A stretch of DNA of 36,882 nt, from NCBI GenBank assembly GCA_029260135.1, contig JAJDDV010000186.1, forward strand, positions 1-36,882, written 5' to 3'. The DNA is from Phycisphaerae bacterium. GTDB lineage: Bacteria; Planctomycetota; Phycisphaerae; UBA1845. Shown in pieces: positions 7,890 to 16,034 of the stretch (its first letter is position 1; every line of letters begins with the position of its first letter). The position numbers were made by a program, and so were the translations under genes. The notes below the pieces were generated by a model. It ran no database searches and had not been told where the DNA came from. It saw only the letters and a program-made list of their open reading frames with translations.

Positions 7890-7918
7890 ATCCTATCATG
7901 CTCGGCCACCCGTGTCAA
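7890..7918 (-). promoter_or_regulatory. Sigma-70-type promoter of the cysH operon
   Basis: The minus strand reads TTGACA (7918-7913), a 17-bp spacer, then TAGGAT (7895-7890). The -35 is perfect, the spacing ideal and the -10 matches 4 of 6. The expected start is about 7884-7880, on or just before the leader ATG. It is among the best promoter matches in the window. Confidence 0.8.
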
Positions 7919-7950
7919 GCGCGCGTCAGTTGTGGCGCCCCTACAGCACC

Positions 7951-9231
7951 CTACTTCTCCGGAACCGTCTTTCTGCGCCTTACAGCTACCTCGGGCGCCT
8001 CTTTAATGCAGGTCCAAAGGACCTTGAGGGACACTCCGAGCAGGCCGAGGAGGCTTCGGACGATGTTACCGTGGGTTCCGCCAACGTCCGGATATCCCTT
8101 CTCATCGGGGGTGACGGAACTCCAGTTGTGGAAGAGTCGTCCCCAGGGGCTCGACAGTGCGGCTTTGACGTGTTTGCGACCCTTGACTGGGTACCAGAAG
8201 AGGTCGTGGTAGACGACGCTGGCGATGTAGGCCCAGGGCGCCAGCCATGTCTTGAGCGACCATTCCAGGAATCGTTTGAGCCTTCCCCAGTAGATCAAAT
8301 GCTGCATTCGGGCGGCGAAGGTCATTTGCTTGAAGGGGCCCTGGAACTGCCAACTCTGTGACACCAATGGCGCCTCGCCGACGATCTCGATCTCGTCCGG
8401 ATCCCCGCAGCCCAGACCTCGCTCGTGGGCGAGGCGGATGAACTTGACGTCGCTGAGTGGGTCGAAGCCCATGAGCTTGGCGGCGACGGCGTCGATGGCG
8501 ACCTGATCGCTGGAGGCGAGCAGGACGTTCTTGACGTGGGGGATCATGCAGCGTGGGCCGGGGCCGTCGCCGGCGAAGGTGCCGTCCATGACGGCCATGA
8601 CGCCGGGATGGATTTTCTGCTGGATCATCAACAGATCGACGAGCGTTTCGTGGATGACCGGATGGGTCCAATGCCGATGTTCGTTGAGCAGGCCTCCGAA
8701 GGCGTTCTTCATCGCACCGGTCATGGTCGTGAAGACGTGCGTCTTCACGGTCGGCAGGTGGATGATGTTCTCGCCGATGAAGCGTTTGGGGATGCTGAAG
8801 CCTTTGGGGTAGACGTCGCGCAGGCAAAGGAACTTGTCGATGAGATCACCGACGGCGTCCTCAACGCGCACCCACTCGTGCTGGGGATCGTAGAGGTGGA
8901 TGTTGCGCAGGCCATGCGCTTCGACGACGTCGATCTGCTTGTTTTCTCGTTCGCCGAGGTGGGCGTCGATCACAACGGTTCGGTTGTGGCACGCGTGGAT
9001 CAGGTCTGATCCGTACCCGTCCCGTTTCATGGCACGGATCACGCCTTCGAGCTGCCAGGGCGTGGTCGAACTGCCCGGGAAGAAGAAATGCCAACTGATG
9101 TTGATCTTCAGGGCGGTGTCGATGGCCGGGTCGAGGACGCCGCGATAGCCGGCGAGGTTCATCACTCGGTGATAATCCTCGAGCACGGTTTGGGGCGAGG
9201 TCGATACGATTGCGACGGTCGATTTCGTCAT
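7951..9231 (-). CDS. DUF362 domain-containing protein
   Basis: 426 residues from MTKSTVAIVST. Resembles the DUF362 family, whose members have varied or unknown roles and are sometimes linked to iron-sulfur or redox processes. The DUF362-like core runs from about residue 40 to 290, with NISWHFFFPGSSTTPWQLEG, HLPTVKTHVFTTMTGAMKN, AVMDGTFAGDGPGPR and LLASSDQVAIDAVAAKLMG. These resemble the family's K-x-H and 'D...vA.D.v' blocks. The C-terminal third is hydrophobic/aromatic (TWLAPWAYIASVVYHDLFWYP) and may be membrane-associated. No ferredoxin-type Cys clusters are seen. In-frame starts exist at 9276 and 9309, but the former lies in a hairpin repeat, so 9231 is preferred; its ribosome-binding site is weak. 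No specific function is assigned. Confidence 0.8.
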   Translation of the reverse strand: MTKSTVAIVSTSPQTVLEDYHRVMNLAGYRGVLDPAIDTALKINISWHFFFPGSSTTPWQLEGVIRAMKRDGYGSDLIHACHNRTVVIDAHLGERENKQIDVVEAHGLRNIHLYDPQHEWVRVEDAVGDLIDKFLCLRDVYPKGFSIPKRFIGENIIHLPTVKTHVFTTMTGAMKNAFGGLLNEHRHWTHPVIHETLVDLLMIQQKIHPGVMAVMDGTFAGDGPGPRCMIPHVKNVLLASSDQVAIDAVAAKLMGFDPLSDVKFIRLAHERGLGCGDPDEIEIVGEAPLVSQSWQFQGPFKQMTFAARMQHLIYWGRLKRFLEWSLKTWLAPWAYIASVVYHDLFWYPVKGRKHVKAALSSPWGRLFHNWSSVTPDEKGYPDVGGTHGNIVRSLLGLLGVSLKVLWTCIKEAPEVAVRRRKTVPEK

Positions 9232-9269
9232 GGGTACGTTCTTGTCGTGGAATCCGTAGTATTGCAGAA

Positions 9270-9426
9270 GGTGCATCAAGATGCACCCTACAGGTCTCAC
9301 GCAGCGCATGCCCGCGCGTTCGGCTTGGGCATGGCACCCACGAAGAATTCCCGGACAGACTCAAACGAGTTTGTCCAGGGCACCCGCCGCCAGTGGCACT
9401 TGGCACACGGGCAAACGAGTTTGCCC
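9270..9426. repeat. Cluster of short palindromic repeats between DUF362 and UbiA genes
   Basis: Three units. GGTGCATC-AA-GATGCACC is a hairpin at 9270-9287. A 'GCATGCCC...GGCTTGGGCATGGCACCC...GAAGAATTCC' unit at 9306-9356 recurs twice at 15858-15963. GGGCAAAC-GA-GTTTGCCC is a perfect palindrome at 9409-9426, with an imperfect partner around 9353-9375. The region between the two genes has no other visible content. These look like REP-type intergenic elements; several may also act as transcription or mRNA-stability signals. Confidence 0.75.
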
Positions 9427-9475
9427 ATGCCACCCGACCGCCCACAAGTGGCGACGCTACAATTTCATCGGGGTT

Positions 9476-10474
9476 TTAGGGTCTTCCGAGCCAGAGTTCA
9501 AATCCGCCCGGTCCGAGGAGGGCCTCCTCGTAGGCAATTCCCAGGGCGACGACCGCCCAGAGGATTATAGCCGCGAGCAGGGCTCGGTCTTTGAGTACGA
9601 GTTCGGTGGGGCCGCTGTGGATGCCGAGTTCCGTGCCCATGGCGAAGCGAAAGACGCCGTAGACGACGAGCGGGAGCGTGTAGAAGAGGTGCTGCTTGTG
9701 GAAGCTGGATTCGGGGCCGCTTCCGTCGAGGGTGTAGAGGAGGAAGGTGATGACAGCGATTCCGGCGGAGACGGTGATCAGGTGGGTGAGCAATTCGGGC
9801 GTATATCGAACGAGCGTTCGACGATGGTGACCGGCTTCCACGACGTCGTGCATCATGACGAGTTCGCAGCGTCGTTTTCCGAAGCCCATGAAGAGGCAGA
9901 GCGTGAAGACGCATGCGACGAGCCATTCGGAGGCAAAGACATCGACGGCCAAGGCGCCGGCCCAGGCGCGAAGTACGAAGCCCGTGGCGATGACGATCAC
10001 GTCGAGAATGACCTGTTTCTTGAGCGCGAGCGAGTAGGCGAGGGTCATGACGAAGTAGAGTAGCACGACGACGGTCACGCCGCGGTTCAAGAAAAACCAG
10101 GTCAGCGTGACGGCGAACACCACCAGGCCGACCGCGATGAGCAGTGCGACTGCTGGTCGGATCGCGCCACGGGCGATCGGGCGGTCGCGTTTGGTGGGGT
10201 GGATGGCGTCGGCTTCGCGGTCCATGACGTCGTTGATGGCGTAGGTGGCGCTGGCGGTGAGGCAGAAGGCGCAGAATGCCAGCGTTGCTTGTGTGGCTGA
10301 GGCGATCGACGAGAGCTGCTGCCCGGCGGCGGGTCCTGCGAAGACGACGACGTTCTTGACCCACTGGGTGGGACGGAGCATGGTGACGTAGTCGCGCAGG
10401 GTGGCTGAGGAGGGTGCATGCGCGCTTGCGCGCGGCTGGTCTTCGACGGGCTCTCTCGTTGCGTTTTCGTTCAT
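9476..10474 (-). CDS. UbiA-family prenyltransferase, decaprenyl-phosphate phosphoribosyltransferase type
   Basis: An integral membrane enzyme, about 332 residues from the ATG at 10474. The sequence LRPTQWVKNVVVFAGP followed by NDVMDREADAIHPTKRDRP (about 81-99) is the first Asp-rich motif as found in decaprenyl-phosphate 5-phosphoribosyltransferase-like proteins. The second block is YSLALKKQVILDVIVIATGFVLRA, and VRYTPELL also fits that subfamily. Eight or nine hydrophobic segments are apparent. Those enzymes transfer phosphoribose from PRPP to a polyprenyl phosphate for cell-envelope sugar synthesis; the acceptor here is unknown. ATGs at 10501 and 10519 are alternative starts, and none has a clear ribosome-binding site. 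No epimerase partner genes are adjacent. Confidence 0.8.
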   Translation of the reverse strand: MNENATREPVEDQPRASAHAPSSATLRDYVTMLRPTQWVKNVVVFAGPAAGQQLSSIASATQATLAFCAFCLTASATYAINDVMDREADAIHPTKRDRPIARGAIRPAVALLIAVGLVVFAVTLTWFFLNRGVTVVVLLYFVMTLAYSLALKKQVILDVIVIATGFVLRAWAGALAVDVFASEWLVACVFTLCLFMGFGKRRCELVMMHDVVEAGHHRRTLVRYTPELLTHLITVSAGIAVITFLLYTLDGSGPESSFHKQHLFYTLPLVVYGVFRFAMGTELGIHSGPTELVLKDRALLAAIILWAVVALGIAYEEALLGPGGFELWLGRP

Positions 10475-10983
10475 ATCGATCGTATTGGTTGCGCGCACCA
10501 TGAGCGCATTATCGGACATTTTATCGACAAGGCATGACGGGGACCAGAGGGCATATCTTGCCGCGGAGGGCGCGGGCGTATGCGTTGTCCGAGATCGGCG
10601 TATCATCCTATCCGCGTCCTTCCGCGATCGCTGCGGGTTCGCGTCTGGCGCTTCCGGTGAGCCAGCCGTTGTCAGCCGTCGGACGTCCGATGTCAAAGAC
10701 AGAAACAGCCCTCACCCTAACCCTCTCCCTGGGGGAGAGGGGATATCGGCGATCGGAAACGAGCCAGTGTCGACGTTCACACGCCGGCTTTGTCGTTCGA
10801 TTGTTCGCGTTTCGTTGGATTCTGGCTTGGACTCGGTAGAATGCGAGCTTCCGACGTGGACCGGGGAGAACGCCGGCTTGAACCGCTCACGCCGCCTCGA
10901 TGCCATCGTTTTGGGGGTCGGCAGCCGACGGTGGTTCAGGTTGTCGCGTGGTCTACGGCCGAATCTGGCAGAGAGGAAAGCGC
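10475..10983. other. Divergent intergenic region with a REP-like hairpin at 10709-10741
   Basis: About 500 bp between the UbiA gene and the DUF1579 gene. The only recognisable structure is a CCCTCACCCTAACCC unit followed by the hairpin CCCTCTCCC-TGG-GGGAGAGGG (10721-10741). The two halves of the same unit flank an insertion at 13945-14189. Otherwise no gene is supported. Confidence 0.6.
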
Positions 10984-11562
10984 ATGCAAGCCAGTCGATT
11001 GTCGGTATCGGTCCTAAGCCTGTTTCTTGTCTTCGGTTTGGGCTTTTGCGGTTGGGACGAATCGGCGAACGCGCTGGGCGAACGGGTCAACGTGAAGGAG
11101 ACAGAAGACGTGGACATTCTGAAATCGCTTGTGGGGGATTGGGAGGGCACGTGCCGTACATGGTTCGAACCCGGCAAGCTCGGTGACGAGTCGAAGATCC
11201 GCGGTGAGTTCAAGCCGATGCTCGGCGGACGGTTCGTGCGTCACACCTACGAAGGAACGGTGAAGGGGGAGCCTCGCAGGGGCGAGGAGACGATCGTCTT
11301 CAATGCGGTCGAGAGCAGTTTCCAGGTATCATGGTTCGACGACTTCCATATGAACTATGCCATCCTGTTCTCCGAAGGGGAAAAGACTGAGAAGGGTTTC
11401 TCGGTGACCGGGCATTACCGGATGGCGCCGGGCCAGACGCCTTGGGGCTGGAAGACGGTGTATGAAATGACCGACGACGACCACGTCACCCTCACGGCGT
11501 ACAACATCACTCCCGACGGGCAGGAGGCCAAGGCCGTCGAAACGGTCTACAAGCGGACGTGA
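10984..11562 (+). CDS. Exported DUF1579-family protein
   Basis: 192 residues. The N-terminus MQASRLSVSVLSLFLVFGLG is a signal peptide, and a Cys near residue 22 (GFCGW) leaves a lipoprotein possible though not a canonical lipobox. The mature part has the DUF1579 pattern of an anti-parallel barrel: LKSLVGDWEGTCRTWFEPG near the start, LGGRFVRHTYEGTVKGEP, then YEMTDDDHVTLTAYNITPDG and a final KAVETVYKR. The biochemical role of this family is unknown. The start has AGAGGA 8 nt upstream. It appears monocistronic. Confidence 0.8.
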   Translation: MQASRLSVSVLSLFLVFGLGFCGWDESANALGERVNVKETEDVDILKSLVGDWEGTCRTWFEPGKLGDESKIRGEFKPMLGGRFVRHTYEGTVKGEPRRGEETIVFNAVESSFQVSWFDDFHMNYAILFSEGEKTEKGFSVTGHYRMAPGQTPWGWKTVYEMTDDDHVTLTAYNITPDGQEAKAVETVYKRT

Positions 11563-12096
11563 AAATCGAAGTGAGTTCCGTCTGATTCGGGTGCGCTGCG
11601 CCCGCCGGACCTGGGCGATTCGAGTCATGCTCGGATCGACCTTGGCACGGTAGCCGAGACAGAACTCCTGGCGTTCATCCACATGGCGCCGGTCAGGGTG
11701 AGCACGTGGCATCTTCAGGAAGTGGTAGATCCGCCCGGCGGTTGGCAGCCCCCTGAGGCGCGGGGGTGCCGGAGACAGACCTGGCGCTTCACCCGGCCTT
11801 GTCACGATCTAACTTACATCGCTCTCGTCGCCCATCGTTCGCTTCACGCGAAGTGTTGCGATCTGCGGATACGATCCGGCTGGGAAGTGACTGGGCATCC
11901 ACTGACGGATATGCATCCTTGCAGGGAATCCTTTTCTTGTGGAATTCAGGGTGGCATTTGGCTATTATGCGTTTTGAGGCCGGACGATTGGCACACCCCA
12001 GGGGAACGCGTACTCTCCGGGCACTCCCCGTAGGAAGCAGGGGCGGGGACATGGTCAGCCTTTCTGGAAACGGCGCCGTCCTGCCGAGGGACACAC
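11563..12096. other. Intergenic region without a supported gene
   Basis: About 530 bp. Open frames exist on both strands but none has a recognisable domain, signal peptide or convincing start. A TATTAT string at about 11965 could be a -10 box, but no properly spaced -35 accompanies it. GAGGG at 12083-12087 is the ribosome-binding site for the next gene. Confidence 0.5.
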
Positions 12097-13572
12097 ATGC
12101 GTATTACGGGTCCATCTCAAGTTTCTCGACGACCCGCGAGGGTCTCCGAGTTGTTGGCTGCGGTCATGGTCATTTCGTATGTTGCGACACCGGAAGCCCT
12201 CGCGCAGTGCCATGTGAAGAAGCTCACCGCCTCGAACGCGGCGGCGTTCGATTGGTTTGGATTCGGCGTCGCCGCGATCGAAGACGTTGTCGTGGTGGCG
12301 GCCAAGGGTGACACGGATCGCCCAACCGGCGCACGAAATGCGTACGTGTTCGAGAAGGTCGGCGGCGTGTGGGCGGCGTCGGCCGTTCTTGCCGCAGACC
12401 CTGGCGGCGCCGCGGCGGACCGATTCGGGACATCCGTCTCAGTCAGTGGCGACACCCTACTCATCGGTGATAACCAGTTCGGACTGGGTGGAATGGGGGC
12501 GGTCTACGTCTTTGAAAAGAGTAATGGCGTGTGGGAACACGCAGATGTGTTCGCGGGCGCGCAGTACACGAACTTCGGCGGCTCGTCCGCCATCAGTGGG
12601 AACACCGCGATGGTCGGCGCTTCGGCGGACCCGGTCCATGGCAGCTTCTCCGGCGCCGTTCTTGTGTTTGAGCGGTCCGGCGGAGTTTGGGCGCCGGCGG
12701 GCAAGCTCTCGCCCGCCGACGGGGACGAGTTTGACCAGTTCGGCGTATCGGTGGGGCTCAGCGGGAACGTGGCTGTCATCGGCGCGTTTCGTGGTGAGCA
12801 CAACAACGCTGAAACTGGGACGGCTTATGTTTACGAGAGGATCGCCGGCGTGTGGACGTTTGTGGCGAAACTCACGGCTTCTGACGGCGCGGAGGGGGAC
12901 ATGTTCGGTTCCGACGTGGCCGTCAGCGGCGAGATTGTGGTCGTGGGCGCAGACTCGCACGATGATCTTGGGAACTCCTCGGGGGCGGCGTTCGTGTTCG
13001 AGAAGGTCGGCGGGGTATGGACACAGACGAAGAAGCTATTGGCTGACGACGGCGCGTCCCGCGATTTGTTCGGCAGCTCGGTGGGCGTCAGCGGACAGTC
13101 GGTGGTCGTAGGGGCCCGTCAGGATGACGACCTTGGCAACATTTCGGGCGCGGGTTATGTATTCCGAAAGTCCAGCGGCCTTTGGGTGCAGACGGCCAAA
13201 CTTCTCGCGGACGATGGCGCAGCTTCCGATTTCTTCGGACAATCGATCGCCATTGGTGGTTCGACCATCGTCGTCGGCGCCTTCGGCGATGACGATGTCG
13301 CCGATCAATCCGGCTCCGCGTATGTCTTCAGCCTGCCCTGTGACGACTGCAACGGAAACGGTGTATCCGACATCGAGGAAACCGTATTCGGCGGCGACTT
13401 TGACGATGACGGCGTGGTCGGCCTCACGGACTGGCGTGCGCTGGTCGACTGTCTTTCCGGCCCTGGATCGTCGCCCGGTCCTGTCGTTTCGGAGTGCGCT
13501 CCTATGTGCCTCGACGCTTTCGACGTCGACGGTAACGGCACGATCGACTTGAAAGATGCGGCCGGGTTCTAG
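12097..13572 (+). CDS. Secreted FG-GAP beta-propeller protein with dockerin-like tail
   Basis: 491 residues. A signal peptide covers about residues 15-37 (LLAAVMVISYVATPEALA). The body consists of about seven FG-GAP/integrin-alpha-like repeats of 50-55 residues, each with a variant of 'KLxAxDGAxxDxFGxSVxxSG..VVVGA..DDxxxxSGxAYVFxxxxGVW', fitting a seven-bladed propeller. Near residue 408 a DCNGNGVSDIEE linker leads into a dockerin-like pair of Ca-binding loops (DFDDDGVVGLTDW; DVDGNGTIDLKD). The protein stops abruptly at KDAAGF, a few residues short of the usual end of such tails, exactly where a dispersed repeat begins at 13571. This suggests an insertion supplied the stop codon. Surface exposure is likely; ligand unknown. 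Confidence 0.85.
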   Translation: MRITGPSQVSRRPARVSELLAAVMVISYVATPEALAQCHVKKLTASNAAAFDWFGFGVAAIEDVVVVAAKGDTDRPTGARNAYVFEKVGGVWAASAVLAADPGGAAADRFGTSVSVSGDTLLIGDNQFGLGGMGAVYVFEKSNGVWEHADVFAGAQYTNFGGSSAISGNTAMVGASADPVHGSFSGAVLVFERSGGVWAPAGKLSPADGDEFDQFGVSVGLSGNVAVIGAFRGEHNNAETGTAYVYERIAGVWTFVAKLTASDGAEGDMFGSDVAVSGEIVVVGADSHDDLGNSSGAAFVFEKVGGVWTQTKKLLADDGASRDLFGSSVGVSGQSVVVGARQDDDLGNISGAGYVFRKSSGLWVQTAKLLADDGAASDFFGQSIAIGGSTIVVGAFGDDDVADQSGSAYVFSLPCDDCNGNGVSDIEETVFGGDFDDDGVVGLTDWRALVDCLSGPGSSPGPVVSECAPMCLDAFDVDGNGTIDLKDAAGF

Positions 13573-13660
13573 AGCAAGCTCTATCGATTGTAGCGTTCGG
13601 GGTCCATTTCGCCCGGAGAATCCTTCCAGTCTTCCGCTACGATTGGACTGGTTGCGCTAT
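13571..13660. repeat. ~92-bp dispersed repeat starting AGAGCAAGCTCT, copy 1
   Basis: Begins with the palindrome AGAGC-AA-GCTCT, then TATCGATTGTAGCGTTCGG, and ends TGGACTGGTTGCGCTAT. A clearly homologous copy is at 18976-19068, and the palindrome alone recurs at 13955-13966. All three follow a CT dinucleotide. It overlaps the stop codon of the FG-GAP gene. The 280 bp from 13661 to 13944 show no supported gene. Confidence 0.8.
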
Positions 13661-13944
13661 AACGCCGTCTTCCGTCAGCGGTTCGACGTTGTCTTCTCAT
13701 CGAACGCGATGCCCCGCCGGCGAGTGTGGTGGAGTCAGGTACGCCGTTCAGCCACCCACCGACGAAGCCGGGTGGAAGCCAGAACGCTCCGATGCGGCGG
13801 CGGAGGGTCGCCGGCCGGAACGTTCGAGCGAGTTTGGATGTTCCCGTGGTCTTCAGACCTGGTCCAGTTGGCGTACCGTCTTGCCGTTTTGCAGCGCGGG
13901 TAAACTCTGAGCACTCAGCCATCAGGCGTCAGAAAAAGAACCAG

Positions 13945-14189
13945 CCCTCACCCTAGAGCAAGCTCTATTCAAGTGTAGAGGCTATCCCAACACCCTGTTC
14001 TTGCCGGAGTGCGAGCAGATGGCACACAAGATACCGCGGCGTTTTTCGAGGTCGCGCGGGCTGAAGCCCGCGGCTCAGGGGTTTTGGGACAGGCTCTAGC
14101 GTCTTGAACGACTCCGCACGCGGGAAACACGGCACTTTCCCCGCTACGCTCGAGCGTTACACGCAATAGCCCTCTCCCTGGGGAGAGGG
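13945..14189. repeat. Split REP-like unit flanking a ~215-bp insertion
   Basis: CCCTCACCCT (13945-13954) and the hairpin CCCTCTCCC..GGGAGAGGG (14170-14189) are the two halves of the unit seen intact at 10709-10741, here separated by 215 bp. That insert holds the AGAGCAAGCTCT palindrome (13955-13966), a complete 121-bp terminal-inverted-repeat element (13977-14097) and 72 bp of unassigned sequence. Confidence 0.65.
13977..14097. mobile_element. 121-bp MITE-like element, copy 1
   Basis: Starts AGAGGCTATCCCAACACCC and ends GGGTTTTGGGACAGGCTCT, imperfect terminal inverted repeats of about 19 bp. A central hairpin GCGGGCT-GA-AGCCCGC lies at about 14057-14072. A second copy of exactly 121 bp lies at 18758-18878. 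It encodes no protein, so if mobile it must depend on a transposase in trans. It is nested in the split REP-like unit. Confidence 0.75.
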
Positions 14190-14228
14190 GATCGTTAGAG
14201 GCCGGACCAGATCATCTTCGCACAGGGT

Positions 14229-14885
14229 CTACTGCTTGTACTTCACGGAGCAGCCGAAGGGCTTTGAGGCTGCGCGTGCGACGGCGGTTCCGTTGAGCAG
14301 TGCGCTGACGGCATCGGCAACGTAGTTGTGGGCGTTTTCTTTCTGGCCGTAGGGGTCGTCGCTTAGCGCGCCGTTGTAGGCGAGGACGCCCTTTTGATCG
14401 ATGACGTACATGTGCGGCGTTGTCTTGGCGCCGTAGATGTGTCCGACCTTTCCGGCGGCGTCGAGCAACACCGGGTGGGCGATGCCGATGCGTTTGTTCC
14501 ACTTCTTGATGTCATCGAGTTTGTCCTCGCAGAAGTAGCTGGAGTCGATGGCCCACCAGACGACGGGCTTTCCTTCGAACTTGGCCTGCGTCTTTGGGAT
14601 GACCTTGGTCTTGTGAACGCGGTTGACGACGGGACACTGGTGGTTTGTCCACTCGAGGACGACGATTTTGCCTTTGGCGTCGGCGAGGGTGTGTTTCTTT
14701 CCGTTTTCGTCTTTGAGCGTGAAATCGGGTGCGGGTTTGCCGATTTCGGCGTGGGCGTGGGAATGGGCGTGGGCGTGCTGGGTGGACTTGGCTTTGCTGC
14801 CGGATCCGCAGGCACCGCAATCGGCCCAGGCGGGAACGGCGAAGGTCAATGCGGCGGCGGCGATCCACAGTTTACGTGCGTTCAT
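14229..14885 (-). CDS. Exported thioredoxin-fold (AhpC/TSA-like) protein
   Basis: 218 residues. Signal peptide at about 1-21 (MNARKLWIAAAALTFAVPAWA). A Cys-containing CGACGSGSK segment and a His/Ala-rich linker (HAHAHSHAHAE, about 37-47) follow and could bind a metal. The thioredoxin fold starts at GKPAPDFTLKDENGK. Its active-site region WTNHQCPVV has one Cys (C84), not a CxxC pair, so a peroxiredoxin-like or reductase role with a separate resolving Cys is more likely than a classic disulfide reductase. A conserved-looking GCSVKYK lies at the C-terminus. The ATG at 14885 has GAGGAG 8 nt upstream. Confidence 0.85.
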   Translation of the reverse strand: MNARKLWIAAAALTFAVPAWADCGACGSGSKAKSTQHAHAHSHAHAEIGKPAPDFTLKDENGKKHTLADAKGKIVVLEWTNHQCPVVNRVHKTKVIPKTQAKFEGKPVVWWAIDSSYFCEDKLDDIKKWNKRIGIAHPVLLDAAGKVGHIYGAKTTPHMYVIDQKGVLAYNGALSDDPYGQKENAHNYVADAVSALLNGTAVARAASKPFGCSVKYKQ

Positions 14886-15059
14886 CAGGAAACTCCTCTT
14901 GGACCTGGAGACGGACGATCTCCGGATCAAACGGTTTTGGACAACGTCAATTCAACACGATAAGTTCTCGTCACGGCCCCTGCAACGAAACAGGATACCC
15001 GGGTTGTTCTACGGCGAGCAAGGCGAAGGGGTCGAGGTTCGTTACGGCGATGTTACGTC

Positions 15060-15764
15060 ATGAACGGTGAGGCGATGAAGGCGGTGGTGCTTCTGTCGGG
15101 CGGGCTGGACTCGGCCACGGCTGCGGCGATTGCGCGTCAGCGCGGTTTTTCGTTGCACGCGCTGACGTTTCAGTACGGTCAGCGCCACGCGATCGAAACG
15201 GAGGCGGCGGTGCGGGTGGCGTCTTCGCTTGGGGTGGAGCAGCACGTTTTTGAGACGATCGACCTGCGTGTGTTCGGTGGGTCGGCGCTGACGGATTCGA
15301 TTGATGTTCCGAAATCGGGTGCGGCGTGCGCAGGAGGTAAGTCGGTCGAGGGAGACATTCCGGTCACGTATGTTCCGGCGCGGAACACGATCTTTCTCTC
15401 GTTTGCGTTGGGGTATGCGGAGGTGCTTGGGGCGACGGACATTTTCATCGGGGTGAACGCGGTGGATTACTCCGGGTATCCGGACTGCCGGCCTGACTTC
15501 ATCGCGGCGTTTGAGCGTCTGGCAAAACTGGCGACCAAGTGCGGTGTGGAAGGCGCGGCGTTTACGATCCATGCGCCACTGATCGAGCTGTCGAAGTCGG
15601 AGATCATCCGGGAAGGCGTTCGGCTTGGCGTCGATTATGGGCTGACGCATAGCTGTTATGACCCGGCGACGGACGGCGCGGCGTGCGGCCGATGTGATAG
15701 CTGTGTGTTGCGTCGGCAGGGATTCGCCGATGCGGGATTGCGTGATCCGCTGGTGTATGGGTAG
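15060..15764 (+). CDS. queC: 7-cyano-7-deazaguanine synthase
   Basis: Converts 7-carboxy-7-deazaguanine to preQ0 with ATP and ammonia, in queuosine biosynthesis. 234 residues. The ATP-pyrophosphatase loop [10 protein letters not shown] is at 11-20. [16 protein letters not shown] and [18 protein letters not shown] are family blocks. The zinc site is C199, C209, C212 and C215 (CYDP...CGRCDSC). The start could also be the ATG at 15075 ([10 protein letters not shown]); neither has an ideal ribosome-binding site. No other queuosine genes are nearby. Confidence 0.95.
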   Translation: MNGEAMKAVVLLSGGLDSATAAAIARQRGFSLHALTFQYGQRHAIETEAAVRVASSLGVEQHVFETIDLRVFGGSALTDSIDVPKSGAACAGGKSVEGDIPVTYVPARNTIFLSFALGYAEVLGATDIFIGVNAVDYSGYPDCRPDFIAAFERLAKLATKCGVEGAAFTIHAPLIELSKSEIIREGVRLGVDYGLTHSCYDPATDGAACGRCDSCVLRRQGFADAGLRDPLVYG

Positions 15765-15857
15765 GTGCTGTCGCAATCTTGCACCGGTGGCGGTGCAAGA
15801 CATGGCGGCGCTTCGCTTGGCCATGCCACCCGTCGGTTGGAAACCGGTGCCACACAA

Positions 15858-15963
15858 CATGCCCGCGCCTTGGGCTTGGGCATGGCACCCATTGAGAATT
15901 CCGGGACAGCCTCGCGCCTTGGGCTTGGGCATGGCACCCGCGAAGAACTCCTGGACAGCGTCT
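15858..15963. repeat. Two tandem copies of the GGGCATGGCACCC repeat
   Basis: Two adjacent units (about 15858-15911 and 15912-15963), each with GCGCCTTGGGCTTGGGCATG, GGCACCC and a GA[A]GAA-TCC-GGACAG tail. Both match the unit at 9306-9356. The surrounding intergenic sequence (15765-16034) holds related fragments such as GGCCATGCCACCC and no supported gene. Confidence 0.8.
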
Positions 15964-16034
15964 CGCACTTCGCTTGCCACCCGACGGACAATTCGCCAGT
16001 GGTACCTCATCTGCGCCTCGTCATCACACCAAGT

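Noticed and set aside
11329-11805. Minus-strand open frame between the DUF1579 and FG-GAP genes
   Set aside because: It overlaps the 3' end of the DUF1579 gene and has no recognisable domain or ribosome-binding site.
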